Shown: positions 56,112 to 64,000 of the stretch, piece after piece
How the letters are laid out: the number at the start of each line of letters is the position of its first letter
Position numbering within the stretch: the first letter of the stretch is position 1
Origin: Litoribrevibacter albus
Lineage (GTDB): Bacteria > Pseudomonadota > Gammaproteobacteria > Pseudomonadales > Litoribrevibacteraceae
DNA length: 64,000 nt
Direction: 5' to 3'
Assembly: GCF_030159995.1 (NCBI RefSeq)
Contig: NZ_BSNM01000015.1
Location: forward strand, 434,001 to 498,000
The notes under the pieces: generated by a model
Told to the model about the DNA's origin: nothing
Seen by the model: only the letters and a program-made list of their open reading frames with translations
Databases searched by the model: none
Program-made: the position numbers and the translations under genes

Positions 56112-57192
56112 GTACGCGTTCCCGTTCTTGCTTGTCTTGTTCTGCCAGGACACTGGCTGCTTCATAAAAAGCAGGGTAGTTGTAATCACAGACCTGAATC
56201 CAGCGCTTAAAAGCCGGCACATAATGATTGTAAGTGCTGACCAATGCCAATCGGGCATTGTTTACTGGTTTACTAAACCAGTGATCATAGCCTGTGTAGC
56301 CATCCCATTTAGTCGTTTTTAATTGCTGATACTTTTCTTGAAGCTGCTCGATGATCTTTGCTTTCTGCTCAAGCTTTTCTTCTCGGGTACTGAGTTCCTG
56401 ATACGCCGTGTTGAGTTCCTGCTGAGTTTCTTTAAGTAATCCGATGAAATCCGCAGAGCGAACTTTGCGCTGATGGAATGTATCCAGAAGTTCAGGCTGT
56501 TCTTGTAACCATAACTCTACTCCGGTTTCTTCAACCGCCGAAGCGAAACTCTCATTAAAGGTGCTGTCGCCTTTTAGATACAAAACCTGATGGGCCAATT
56601 CATGGAAAATCAGGGCGTGAAGGCCAATTTTGTCACGTCTGAAAAATGTCGAAAGTACAGGATCATCGAACCACCCAAGGGTTGAATACGCATCGGCTCC
56701 GCCAACATGAACATCCATATGACCTTCGTTGAAGATAGTCTGTGCGTAGGCCTGAGCGGCTTCTTCACTGTAATAGCCTCGGTAAGACGCACAACCTACG
56801 AATGGATAACACCATTGCTTGGGAGTTAACGAGTCATCGGGTGCAGCTGTGACACTCCAAACCGGATATTTTCGATTTAGTTCTACATAACTTCGATAAT
56901 TGGTTTGAGCTTGGGTAATAGAGAGTTGATGTTCAGCAAAATCCAATGCCGATAAAACATCTTGCAGGCGTTCTTTTAATTTGGGGGATGTTTCAGGTGC
57001 TTCCAGCAACTCTTCGATGGGTTTTTGACTGGTCATGATCTTGATATGACCTTGAACTGCCTGGCTGTAATAGCTGATTTGTTCGCATCCTTGTAAAAAC
57101 ACGACACCCAAAAACATCGCTGTCAGAGTAATTACTCTAAATGCCAACTTGTTAGTGTTTTTACTTTTTCCTACAAAACTTAACGCTTTCAT
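56023..57192 (-). CDS. putative lipoprotein aminopeptidase (DUF2265/COG4324 type)
   Basis: The 389-residue product has a lipoprotein signal (lipobox FLQGC, Cys36), and a zinc-peptidase HExxH motif in FHELAHQVLY (residues 197-201) followed by NESFASAVEETG, the third-ligand region. The family is annotated as predicted aminopeptidases; substrates are unknown to me. A coiled-coil stretch follows (~255-300). The last 29 codons lie opposite the end of the lipase gene. No strong ribosome-binding site is seen before the ATG. Confidence 0.88.
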   Translation of the reverse strand: MKALSFVGKSKNTNKLAFRVITLTAMFLGVVFLQGCEQISYYSQAVQGHIKIMTSQKPIEELLEAPETSPKLKERLQDVLSALDFAEHQLSITQAQTNYRSYVELNRKYPVWSVTAAPDDSLTPKQWCYPFVGCASYRGYYSEEAAQAYAQTIFNEGHMDVHVGGADAYSTLGWFDDPVLSTFFRRDKIGLHALIFHELAHQVLYLKGDSTFNESFASAVEETGVELWLQEQPELLDTFHQRKVRSADFIGLLKETQQELNTAYQELSTREEKLEQKAKIIEQLQEKYQQLKTTKWDGYTGYDHWFSKPVNNARLALVSTYNHYVPAFKRWIQVCDYNYPAFYEAASVLAEQDKQERERVLTQFESIQHPTNDDKADAPSLLCKYSPNN

Positions 57193-57280
57193 GGGGTTTG
57201 CTCAGTATAAGGTTGATGTATATTAAGTGGTAAATATTTACAAATAGTGTCGTCTAATAACAATAATAAGGAGTTGCGAC

Positions 57281-58753
57281 ATGGTTCCCTCGGCGTTCTT
57301 GTCCGTGCAATCTGAGTTAGCAGGAAAACATATTCTCATTACCGGTACGACTGGTTTTCTCGGAAAAGTAGTTTTGGAAAAACTACTTAGAAAAGTACCT
57401 GATGTCTACCAGATCAGCTTATTTGCTCGCTCAAATGCTCAATATTCGTCCGCGAAAGAACGTGTACGGAATGAAGTGCTTTCCAGTTCTGTTTTCAACC
57501 TAATGAAACAGGAAATGGGAGACATGTTTGATGAGTTTATTGAAAGCAAAGTCTCTGTGGTCGAAGGCGAGTTAACCCAGCCAGGGTTGGGTATGTCCGC
57601 CACGGACTTTCAGGCGCTCGCTAATGACATTGATTTAGTCATTAATTGTGCTGCCAGTGTGAATTTTCGAGAGTCCCTGGATACCGCGATTCGCATTAAT
57701 ACCTTATCTGTTGAACATTTAGTGGAGCTTATCAACGCCGGTAATGGTGTGCCAATGGTTCAAGTCTCTACCTGTTATGTGAATGGTCACAACACCGGGG
57801 ATATTGATGAACAGATCTACCCACCAAAGTCTGCGGATATTAAATCTTTTGAAGACGGTAGTTTTCATGTTCGCCCTATGATTCAACGCTATTTGGCGGA
57901 ATGTCAGAAGATCAACATTTCATCGTCTTCTAAACAGGAAGCAGAAAAAGCCAAGATTCGTTTGGGCGTTAAAGAAGCTCGAAAAAATGGTTGGAATGAC
58001 ACCTATACCTTTACAAAGTGGATGGGGGAGCAGCTTCTGATTCAACAATTGAAGGGATCAGGGCTTACCATTGTTCGTCCTTCGATTATTGAAAGCACGG
58101 TCTGTGATCCTGTGGCGGGCTGGCTTGAAGGCATTAAAGTGGCGGATGCGTTGATTTTCGCATTTGCGCGTGGAAGACTTAGTTTCTTCCCCGGTGATGA
58201 TAACGGCATTATCGATGTGATTCCTGCCGACTTGGTGGCGAACAGTATCATTCTTTCAGCTGCAGAACAGTTAGCCAACCCCAGTAATTATCGGATTTAT
58301 CAATGCTGTAGTGGAAGAGACAACCCGATTCAACTGAGGGAATTCATCGATTTAGTGATGGATGAGTCCCATCAGAATTACCGTAACTACCCAAAACTGT
58401 TCCACCGTAAACCGTCTGCGCGTTTCCGTACTGTAAGCAGTTTTACCTTCCAAAGCTTTATGCGTGGTTTACAAGTGGCTGCGTTTTGTCGAGGGGTGTT
58501 CCAGCCTAAATTGCGACAAAAGCTGACTGAAAAGGTCTCTGTCTCTCGCGAGTTAGCGAAGATTTATGCGTTTTACACTGCCCCCCAATATCGCTTTGAT
58601 AACTCACAACTCAAACAATTGTGGCGTCGCTTTTCAATAGAAGATCAGAACGATTACACGGTCAGTGCGAAGAGTTTTGAGTGGAAAGAATATATTGGAA
58701 ATATTCATATTAATGGGTTGCATACGTACGTTCTTGAAGAGCGCGCCGCCTGA
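57281..58753 (+). CDS. fatty acyl-CoA reductase (alcohol-forming)
   Basis: This enzyme family reduces fatty acyl-CoA to fatty alcohol with NADPH, the first step of wax ester synthesis. The 490-residue product has the Rossmann motif TGTTGFLG (residues 21-28), the active-site pair Tyr242/Lys246 in DTYTFTKWMGEQ, and a C-terminal sterile domain with FYTAPQYRFDN. It closely resembles the ~510-residue Marinobacter enzyme. No wax ester synthase gene lies nearby. AAGGAG precedes the ATG. Confidence 0.94.
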   Translation: MVPSAFLSVQSELAGKHILITGTTGFLGKVVLEKLLRKVPDVYQISLFARSNAQYSSAKERVRNEVLSSSVFNLMKQEMGDMFDEFIESKVSVVEGELTQPGLGMSATDFQALANDIDLVINCAASVNFRESLDTAIRINTLSVEHLVELINAGNGVPMVQVSTCYVNGHNTGDIDEQIYPPKSADIKSFEDGSFHVRPMIQRYLAECQKINISSSSKQEAEKAKIRLGVKEARKNGWNDTYTFTKWMGEQLLIQQLKGSGLTIVRPSIIESTVCDPVAGWLEGIKVADALIFAFARGRLSFFPGDDNGIIDVIPADLVANSIILSAAEQLANPSNYRIYQCCSGRDNPIQLREFIDLVMDESHQNYRNYPKLFHRKPSARFRTVSSFTFQSFMRGLQVAAFCRGVFQPKLRQKLTEKVSVSRELAKIYAFYTAPQYRFDNSQLKQLWRRFSIEDQNDYTVSAKSFEWKEYIGNIHINGLHTYVLEERAA

Positions 58754-58932
58754 TATGAGGTGAAAAGCCTCTGAATGGCATTAACTTTGTCAAATTAATC
58801 TTTTTAGATACTCATTTAGGAAAACTAAACTCCGTTCTAAAAAGATTCAATTGCCGCGTTACTGCCTATTCAGTTTCTTCTCTTGGGGACTGGATGTTGG
58901 GCTTACTGTTCTATGTAGGCTTTGTCCTAAGA

Positions 58933-58970
58933 AGTGAAAACCAAGTCGAATCAACGATCTGGTTTTCACT
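58933..58970 (-). terminator. hairpin downstream of the lipoprotein gene
   Basis: A perfect 11-bp stem AGTGAAAACCA / TGGTTTTCACT with a 16-base loop lies 28 bases past the lipoprotein stop on the minus strand. TTCTT follows on that strand. It might also serve the acyl-CoA reductase gene from the other side. Confidence 0.5.
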
Positions 58971-58997
58971 AGTAGGATGCTCGAAAAACGATGACGC

Positions 58998-60698
58998 TTA
59001 TTTCAATCGGCGAACAACAGACGGCGCATGCGTTTTCGAATTAGAGAAAGAGGCAGCGGTCGCTTCAAACACTTGCTCACCTTCGCCTTCACCTTCACCT
59101 TCGCCTTCATTCGAATCTCCAATACCAGGAACGGCATCAACGTATTCTTGAACTGCTGTAACTGTCGGGGTTAGGTTTTCATCAACCTCAATATTAAATA
59201 CCGCCCAGATTTCGGTAATGTCACCAGTCGCATTTCTTGGTGAGAAAATGACTTCTTCATCGCCAATTTTTACTTCTACTCGGGCAGGTGAGCTGGTGAT
59301 GGTGCCTTCACCTGAAAAGTGATGTACATAATATTGATAAGTTCCAGGGTAAGGGAATTTTGGAATGGTAATGACTTCAGGGCCAAAACTGGTTGTATCG
59401 TCAACATCAAGCTCAATAACCACCTCGTCTACGGTTTCTGTTTCATTTTCGTAAGAAATGTGGAATTGAGTCGTGCCTTCTAAGTCTGCTGGGCCAAATA
59501 AATGAGAGTCCAAATCTCTGGGTTCTTCTTGCCATGTCAGGCTAATGCTTACCGCGTTCGGTTGAAGAATTAAACAGGCGTTTGTCAGGTCAACGTCTGT
59601 GTCTTCAGTGATAACTTTGCGAGTATTACTGACACTGTTAGAGCGTGCGCTGATCAGCAGTTCAGAGTTCATTCTTGCTGGAAGAGTAAAGATGCCTTCT
59701 GCGTTGCTTATTGCATCCGAGCTACCAATGTAATCAAGACCTTGAGAGCTGATATCCACATTAGACACCGGGTTGCCTTCAGCATCTTTTACACAGCCGA
59801 TGATATCGATGGTTTCGTAAATCTTATCGGCATTCCATACCGTGAAGTGACTCACCGTACCTTCGTATACATACTCATTGTTGGCTAATTGAGTAAGGGT
59901 GGCTGTCCCTTCTTCGATCCAGTAACCGGACATTTCGTCAAAATAGAACAACGGGATCGTCGCGTCGGCAGTCGCAGGATCAATGCCCTCGGCTAACGGG
60001 ATGCGAATGGTGGCTGTTTGGCCTTCGGCAAGATTCAGGTCATTACCATTTTCATCTTTGAAAGTGGCACTGATCGCACCGAAAGATTCAATGAGGTTAA
60101 TGTCTCCGCTGTCACCATCAATGGTTTGATAGTCACCTGGCATTAGTGCCGGATTTGAACTTGGGTCAATAACGGTTAATTGAGTGGCTACTTCACCTTC
60201 GGCGGGATCACCGTTTTCATTGACCAAACTGTTAGCGGTTAACGAAACAATGGTCGTTGTTCCAAGCTGAATGTCGTTGTTAATGCTTGGATCAATGGTG
60301 TCTACGAACTGCGCTGGTTGCAGCAGTAAATCGCCTGCATTAAGCGTTCGTTGTTGTGTCTCGTTGTTCACGATTATGGAGTATTCACCATACTCGTCGC
60401 CTTCACCTGAAATAATTAAACGAGTAGGAGCTGTTTTATAGGTGACAGAGAAACGGCCTGATGCGTCAGTTTCTGTGGAACCCAGTTCAATGGTTTCGCC
60501 GTTGACTACACCTGCAACGCGTACCGTAGCATTATCAATCTCTGCGCCAGTGTAAAAATTCTTGGCTGTGCCAGAAACGGTAAATTCTGAGCTGTTACCA
60601 GGGTTTGATTTTGAATCTGAGTCACTGCATCCGGTCAGTGCGGCAGACGCAATCATTGCCGTCATTAAAACTGGTAAATGGGCTGGTGTTTTTCTCAT
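58998..60698 (-). CDS. lipoprotein with carboxypeptidase-regulatory-like and DUF2135-type domains
   Basis: The 566-residue product starts with a lipoprotein signal (SAALTGC) and a Ser/Asp-rich spacer. It then has carboxypeptidase-regulatory-like beta domains (FTVSGTAKNFYTGAEIDNATV and GCVKDAEGNPVSNVDISS), and a domain with SLTWQEEPRDLDSHLFGP typical of the YfaP/DUF2135 family. The C-terminus holds a short GE dipeptide repeat. I start at ATG 60698, with GAAGGG upstream, rather than the TTG-type frame start at 60734. Probably a surface or envelope lipoprotein. Confidence 0.8.
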   Translation of the reverse strand: MRKTPAHLPVLMTAMIASAALTGCSDSDSKSNPGNSSEFTVSGTAKNFYTGAEIDNATVRVAGVVNGETIELGSTETDASGRFSVTYKTAPTRLIISGEGDEYGEYSIIVNNETQQRTLNAGDLLLQPAQFVDTIDPSINNDIQLGTTTIVSLTANSLVNENGDPAEGEVATQLTVIDPSSNPALMPGDYQTIDGDSGDINLIESFGAISATFKDENGNDLNLAEGQTATIRIPLAEGIDPATADATIPLFYFDEMSGYWIEEGTATLTQLANNEYVYEGTVSHFTVWNADKIYETIDIIGCVKDAEGNPVSNVDISSQGLDYIGSSDAISNAEGIFTLPARMNSELLISARSNSVSNTRKVITEDTDVDLTNACLILQPNAVSISLTWQEEPRDLDSHLFGPADLEGTTQFHISYENETETVDEVVIELDVDDTTSFGPEVITIPKFPYPGTYQYYVHHFSGEGTITSSPARVEVKIGDEEVIFSPRNATGDITEIWAVFNIEVDENLTPTVTAVQEYVDAVPGIGDSNEGEGEGEGEGEQVFEATAASFSNSKTHAPSVVRRLK

Positions 60699-60911
60699 TG
60701 AAGGTCCCTTCGTTAACAATAGTACTTTTTCCATAATTTTTTGTATGGTGAAGCCTAATGGAGGAATGCTTACAGGAGAATGACAATCGTATTTCAGAAT
60801 GTAATTGTTTGAATTATTTCACAAAGTTGAAATGGACAGATTTCTTATTTAGTACTTTATCATTAGTGGTATTTTGAGGATTCGTACGCTCAGGATCGAG
60901 CTTAATGGTGT

Positions 60912-60960
60912 TTGAGGGGATATTCCTCAAGGGAGCGAACTGCTCATAATCGAGCAGTTC
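60912..60960 (-). terminator. paired hairpins downstream of arsM
   Basis: Two adjacent perfect stems: GAACTGCTC / GAGCAGTTC (60937-60960) and TTGAGG / CCTCAA (60912-60930). They lie 20 bases past the arsM stop in the minus direction. No clear T-run follows. Confidence 0.45.
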
Positions 60961-60980
60961 AGAATATTCCGAGGGCGGGC

Positions 60981-62030
60981 TTAACAGCAACCACCGCCTT
61001 CGTTGTTGGAACCCGCTTCGGTATCGTAGGGAAGGGAGGTACCACAACCATCAAAAATGCCGTAATGCTTATCCCAGTTGCCTATAAACTCAAAGTGTTC
61101 TTTAAAACGGGTATCGTGCAACATGCGCCAGGTATTTCCACATACAGGGAATACCTTACCGGTTTCAATAAAGTGGTGTTTATCAAGCGTAAAGGCTTCG
61201 GGGTGATGTTCAATCGTACCTTTGTAGATCACTGCTTGCCCATAATCTTCGCAGGCAGGTTCAAGTTCATCGAGCTTGAATAAACGATAGGTGGCTGAGA
61301 AGAACTGGATGTTACCAAGCTTTTCTTTAATCGCTTCATTGTTGATGGCCAGTGGGCGGTCCTCCACAAGACGAGGATCTAGGAAACCACACTGCTTAGC
61401 CAGATTTTGGAAGTCATTCCAATACAGGGCGCCGCTGAGGCACTCGCCATACAGAATCGGGTCATTAATCAGAGCAGCAGGTACACGACGGTCGGAATAA
61501 ACATCCGAAAAATATATTTCACCGCCAGGCTTCAGAAGGTTATAGGCTTGTTTTAGAACGGCCGCTTTGTCCTGACACAGATTGATAACGCAGTTAGAGA
61601 CAACGATGTCGAAACTGTTTTCTTCCAGACCTAGGTCTTCAAGGTTCTCAAGGTATCCTTTTCTGAACTCTACGTTAGAGGCGTTGTAGCCAAATTTATC
61701 TGCGTGGAATTCAACATGTCGATTGGCAACGTCCAATTGTTCGTCGGTCATGTCGACACCCACAACGTAGCCATTTTCGCCAACCAGTTGAGCCAGTACA
61801 TAGCAATCTCTACCGGAGCCACTGCCCAAGTCCAGAATACGTGCGCCTTCCAGTTTTTCCGGTGCAACCAAGCCGCAGCCATAGTAGCGGGTCAGTACTT
61901 CATCATGAACCTTTGTCAACGCTGTTTTTACATGACGAGGCATGTTGGTGTCCGTACAACAGGCGTCTGTTTTCAGATCGTCGCTGCTTTGAAGGGTTTT
62001 ACCATAGTAATCCTGTACTTCTTCGCGCAT
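60981..62030 (-). CDS. arsM: arsenite methyltransferase ArsM
   Basis: ArsM methylates As(III) with S-adenosylmethionine. The 349-residue product has the SAM motif ARILDLGSGSGRDCYVL (around residues 63-79), Cys52 in YYGCG, Cys147 in VSNCVINLC and Cys197 in YGECLSG; the 50-residue spacing of the last two matches the arsenic-binding pair of characterised ArsM. A further CC pair is at 24-25, and the chain ends in GGGCC. No arsR, arsB or arsC gene is nearby. GGAG precedes the ATG. Confidence 0.93.
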   Translation of the reverse strand: MREEVQDYYGKTLQSSDDLKTDACCTDTNMPRHVKTALTKVHDEVLTRYYGCGLVAPEKLEGARILDLGSGSGRDCYVLAQLVGENGYVVGVDMTDEQLDVANRHVEFHADKFGYNASNVEFRKGYLENLEDLGLEENSFDIVVSNCVINLCQDKAAVLKQAYNLLKPGGEIYFSDVYSDRRVPAALINDPILYGECLSGALYWNDFQNLAKQCGFLDPRLVEDRPLAINNEAIKEKLGNIQFFSATYRLFKLDELEPACEDYGQAVIYKGTIEHHPEAFTLDKHHFIETGKVFPVCGNTWRMLHDTRFKEHFEFIGNWDKHYGIFDGCGTSLPYDTEAGSNNEGGGCC

Positions 62031-62250
62031 TCAAGGCTCCGGCATTTTGTTGTTGACTGAATCGACATTGAATAAACCGTACGTGGTTGCATCAATATCG
62101 GTGAATGAATTTATTAGTGGCGTAGATCATAAGGCCCAATAACAGAAGTGTGAACCTTCCATCTACAAATAATCAGAGTCGCAAAATAGGACAAGGCTGG
62201 CAGATATTGGTTCATTGGTTCTGTTAGAGGGTGTTGGAGGAGGAAGGAGT

Positions 62251-62271
62251 GGTGCCAGTTGGTCTGGCACC
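62251..62271 (-). terminator. hairpin downstream of the nitroreductase gene
   Basis: A perfect 8-bp stem GGTGCCAG / CTGGCACC closes a 5-base loop 8 bases past the nitroreductase stop. No T-run follows on either strand. Confidence 0.4.
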
Positions 62272-62279
62272 TATGAATG

Positions 62280-62999
62280 CTATTTTTCAGGAATTAGCAG
62301 CTCATCAAGATTAATTTTACCAGGACGATACTGATTCACTTCGTGTTCGTCCGGATAACCCAAAGCCAGCCCGCACACGAGTTTGTAATCCTTAGGGATT
62401 TTAAAGTGCTTTTCAATCGGGGAACGCCACATGCCTAATGCCCCCTGAGCACAGCTACCCAGCCCTTTGTTTGTGGCTGCAAGCATCAGGGATTGCATGA
62501 AGATGCCTAAATCAACCAGCGCAGTGTGTTTCATACCCGGGTGGACAAAGAAGAAGATTGCGACAGGGGCGTTGAAGAAATTGAAGTTCTTTGCCATCTG
62601 CTCATCTCGAGCTTTGCGGTCATTCCGTTCAATGCCAAGCACTTCGTAGAGCCCCATGCCTGTAGCGACGCGACGCTTCTGAAAAATTCCTGGGTATTTA
62701 CCTAGAATGGGTTTGAAGTCGCTGTCAGGTAGATCTGAGCTGGTTGCAGCAGAGATTAATTTTAGCGGCAATGGCTGCTTGCTGATCTTATTCGCAGCAT
62801 GGTATTTGTTTACCAGCTCTTCCCCGAGCGCTTTACAGGTGTTACCTGTGGCTACTGCCAGTTTATATGGCTGGGTGTTTGAGCTGGATGGAGATTCCAG
62901 CGCTTCATTTAGCAGCTCATCGAGTACGGATTGCGGAACTGCTTTATCAGAGAAGGAGCGAATGCTTCTTCGTTGTTTAAGTGTGTCTAGGAATTCCAT
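62280..62999 (-). CDS. nitroreductase-family FMN oxidoreductase
   Basis: The 239-residue product has the nitroreductase fold signatures: LKQRRSIRSFSDKAVP at the N-terminus (FMN phosphate contact), SPSSSNTQPYKLAVAT, and LGSCAQGALGMWRSPIEKHFKIPKDYKLVCGLALGYPDE near the C-terminus. Substrate unknown. AAAGGA precedes the ATG. The gene is divergent from the LuxR/HapR-type regulator, and an 18-bp dyad lies in the shared intergenic region. Confidence 0.92.
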   Translation of the reverse strand: MEFLDTLKQRRSIRSFSDKAVPQSVLDELLNEALESPSSSNTQPYKLAVATGNTCKALGEELVNKYHAANKISKQPLPLKLISAATSSDLPDSDFKPILGKYPGIFQKRRVATGMGLYEVLGIERNDRKARDEQMAKNFNFFNAPVAIFFFVHPGMKHTALVDLGIFMQSLMLAATNKGLGSCAQGALGMWRSPIEKHFKIPKDYKLVCGLALGYPDEHEVNQYRPGKINLDELLIPEK

Positions 63000-63044
63000 A
63001 GTGGCATCCTTTAATTTTTATTGTCTCAGCTATTGTTATTAATC

Positions 63045-63062
63045 TAGTTGATATGTCAACTA
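63045..63062. promoter_or_regulatory. 18-bp dyad before the nitroreductase gene
   Basis: TAGTTGATATGTCAACTA has perfect 7-bp arms around a 4-base centre. It lies about 55 bases before the nitroreductase start and fits a MarR- or TetR-type operator. Confidence 0.5.
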
Positions 63063-63236
63063 AATAAGCTAAGCAGGCGCTATTTAACTTGAGTTATTTG
63101 ATTAAATGGTCATATAAGTGTCAAATTATTGTCGAGTTTGTGAATTGTGTAACAAAATGTGAATAACTTTCGAGGTCATTGGTGTTTGCTTTGGTATATT
63201 TCGGCGAATTCAAGCGTATTAGATATAGGATTAATG

Positions 63237-63863
63237 ATGGACGTTGCCGAAGTAAGCCCTAAAGCTCGACAAAGAACCCGTCTTAGCCCCGAGGCTCGTC
63301 AAGCCCAGTTGTTGAAATGTGCTGTTATCGCTTTCGCAAACAATGGTATTGGTCGGGCAGTGCATGCAGATGTTGCGGAACTGGCGAATGTGTCTGTTCC
63401 TACGGTGTTTAATTATTTCAGAACACGAGAAGACCTTGTCGATGCAGTATTGGGTGAAGTCGAACGATTCTTTCTAGAGGTTGCTAACAAGGCGCATCAT
63501 GCAGACTTAGGTGCTGTGGACTCGTTGAATGCTCATGGCAATCAATTTGTCGAAAGTGCGATTAACCAACCTGAATATGTCAAAGTCTGGTTGGAGTGGA
63601 CCTCTTCTTTGAGGGACGACGTTTGGCCTCGTTACTTAGTACTTCACAACCGGGTGATCAATCAAATTGCACGTTCGATACAGCGTGGCATTGATTCAGG
63701 TGAAATCAGTGTCGGATTGTCCGCTCGTGAGCTTGCCATGATCTTTATGGGAAGTGCCCATTCAGTTGCGATGATGGTTTATGCACCTGAAACCACGGCG
63801 GATGGTATTCGTGCTTTCATGCAACGCGCAGTGCAGGTTCTCCTCGGTAAATCAATCGATTAA
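63237..63863 (+). CDS. TetR-family regulator of the Vibrio LuxR/HapR type
   Basis: The 208-residue product begins with a short basic segment and RTRLSPEARQAQLLKCAV, then GIGRAVHADVAELANVSVPTVFNYFRTREDLVDAVL, which closely follows the DNA-binding domain of Vibrio HapR/LuxR quorum-sensing master regulators (RTRLSP, GHADIAEIAQVSVATVFNYF). The segment VKVWLEWTSSLRDDVWPRY also matches theirs. ATG 63237 has AGGA 6 bases upstream. No luxS, luxO or autoinducer synthase gene is in this window, so a quorum-sensing role is only suggested. Confidence 0.88.
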   Translation: MDVAEVSPKARQRTRLSPEARQAQLLKCAVIAFANNGIGRAVHADVAELANVSVPTVFNYFRTREDLVDAVLGEVERFFLEVANKAHHADLGAVDSLNAHGNQFVESAINQPEYVKVWLEWTSSLRDDVWPRYLVLHNRVINQIARSIQRGIDSGEISVGLSARELAMIFMGSAHSVAMMVYAPETTADGIRAFMQRAVQVLLGKSID

Positions 63864-63903
63864 TTACCGCTGTTACTATTCATAAAAAACATTCCGCAAC
63901 AGG

Positions 63904-63921
63904 GTGTCTATCTGTAGACAC
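63904..63921 (+). terminator. weak hairpin after the LuxR/HapR-type gene
   Basis: GTGTCTA and TAGACAC pair around TCTG, 40 bases after the stop. No T-run follows. Confidence 0.3.
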
Positions 63922-64000
63922 TCTATTGCATCTTAATTCTATTGTTGGTTAAAAAATGATCTAAACTGAAGCTAGTTCCATTAGATCAGAAGGTTTTGAC

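Noticed and set aside
58894-59151. Open frame on the plus strand with a Ser-Pro repeat
   Set aside because: It is the complement of the GE-repeat end of the lipoprotein gene plus a terminator hairpin; no ribosome-binding site and no homology.
62218-62240. Sigma-54 promoter (TGGCAC...GC)
   Set aside because: The TGGCAC at 62265 lacks GC at the required 10-base spacing, off by one, and is part of a hairpin arm.

Overview
The window reads as chromosome of a marine, polarly flagellated gammaproteobacterium of the Oceanospirillales/Pseudomonadales type. The evidence is gene order: flhA-flhF-fleN-fliA-cheY-cheZ-cheA-cheB-motC-motD-parA-parP-cheW-DUF2802, then a ccm cytochrome c maturation cluster, then gntR-smc-zipA-ligA, which is the order I know from Pseudomonas and Marinobacter relatives. 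A Marinobacter-type fatty acyl-CoA reductase also points to a marine relative. I cannot name the species. No rRNA, tRNA, CRISPR array or insertion sequence was seen.

Layout. 1-15442 (+): end of the flagellar export gene flhA, polar flagellum placement and number control (FlhF, FleN), the flagellar sigma factor FliA, a complete chemotaxis core (CheY, CheZ, CheA, CheB, CheW), a second stator pair (MotC, MotD) and a ParA/ParP-like array-positioning set. 15501-17792 (-): an FlhB-tail protein and a FliK-like protein. 17905-25015 (+): ccmABCDEFGHI. 25223-32855 (+): GntR regulator, Smc, ZipA, LigA. 32937-38011: an SLT-like lipoprotein, YheU, a hot-dog thioesterase, a voltage-sensor-like membrane protein, an RRM-like small protein and an orphan histidine kinase. 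38045-43514: an exported protein divergent from a TetR regulator with two perfect CRP-type sites between them, a two-domain polyphosphate:AMP phosphotransferase and a SulP transporter.

43947-54736 is the most unusual part. Two different AcnB-type aconitases (927 and 862 aa) face each other and enclose about 5.4 kb of accessory genes. A diverged copy of the last 63 coding bases of the first aconitase, with an extra copy of its extreme tail, lies 3.6 kb downstream of the real 3' end. This looks like the scar of DNA that inserted at the 3' end of the gene. The enclosed DNA carries an AT-rich pair of unknown genes, a MOSC protein, an alpha/beta hydrolase flanked by near-identical 40-bp repeats, and a T4-lysozyme-like muramidase with a probable periplasmic inhibitor. 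The second aconitase has three TTGT-N2-ACAA dyads in its upstream region.

55176-63863: class 3 lipase overlapping a convergent putative aminopeptidase, fatty acyl-CoA reductase, a DUF2135-type lipoprotein, ArsM-type arsenite methyltransferase, a nitroreductase and a LuxR/HapR-type TetR regulator.

A recurring oddity is a set of degenerate tandem duplications with a 14-17 bp period. They sit at or just after stop codons at several unrelated loci (flhF, parP-like, cheW, ccmC, yheU, tetR), plus a 17-bp fivefold repeat near the phosphotransferase gene. Sequence differs at each locus but the period is similar.
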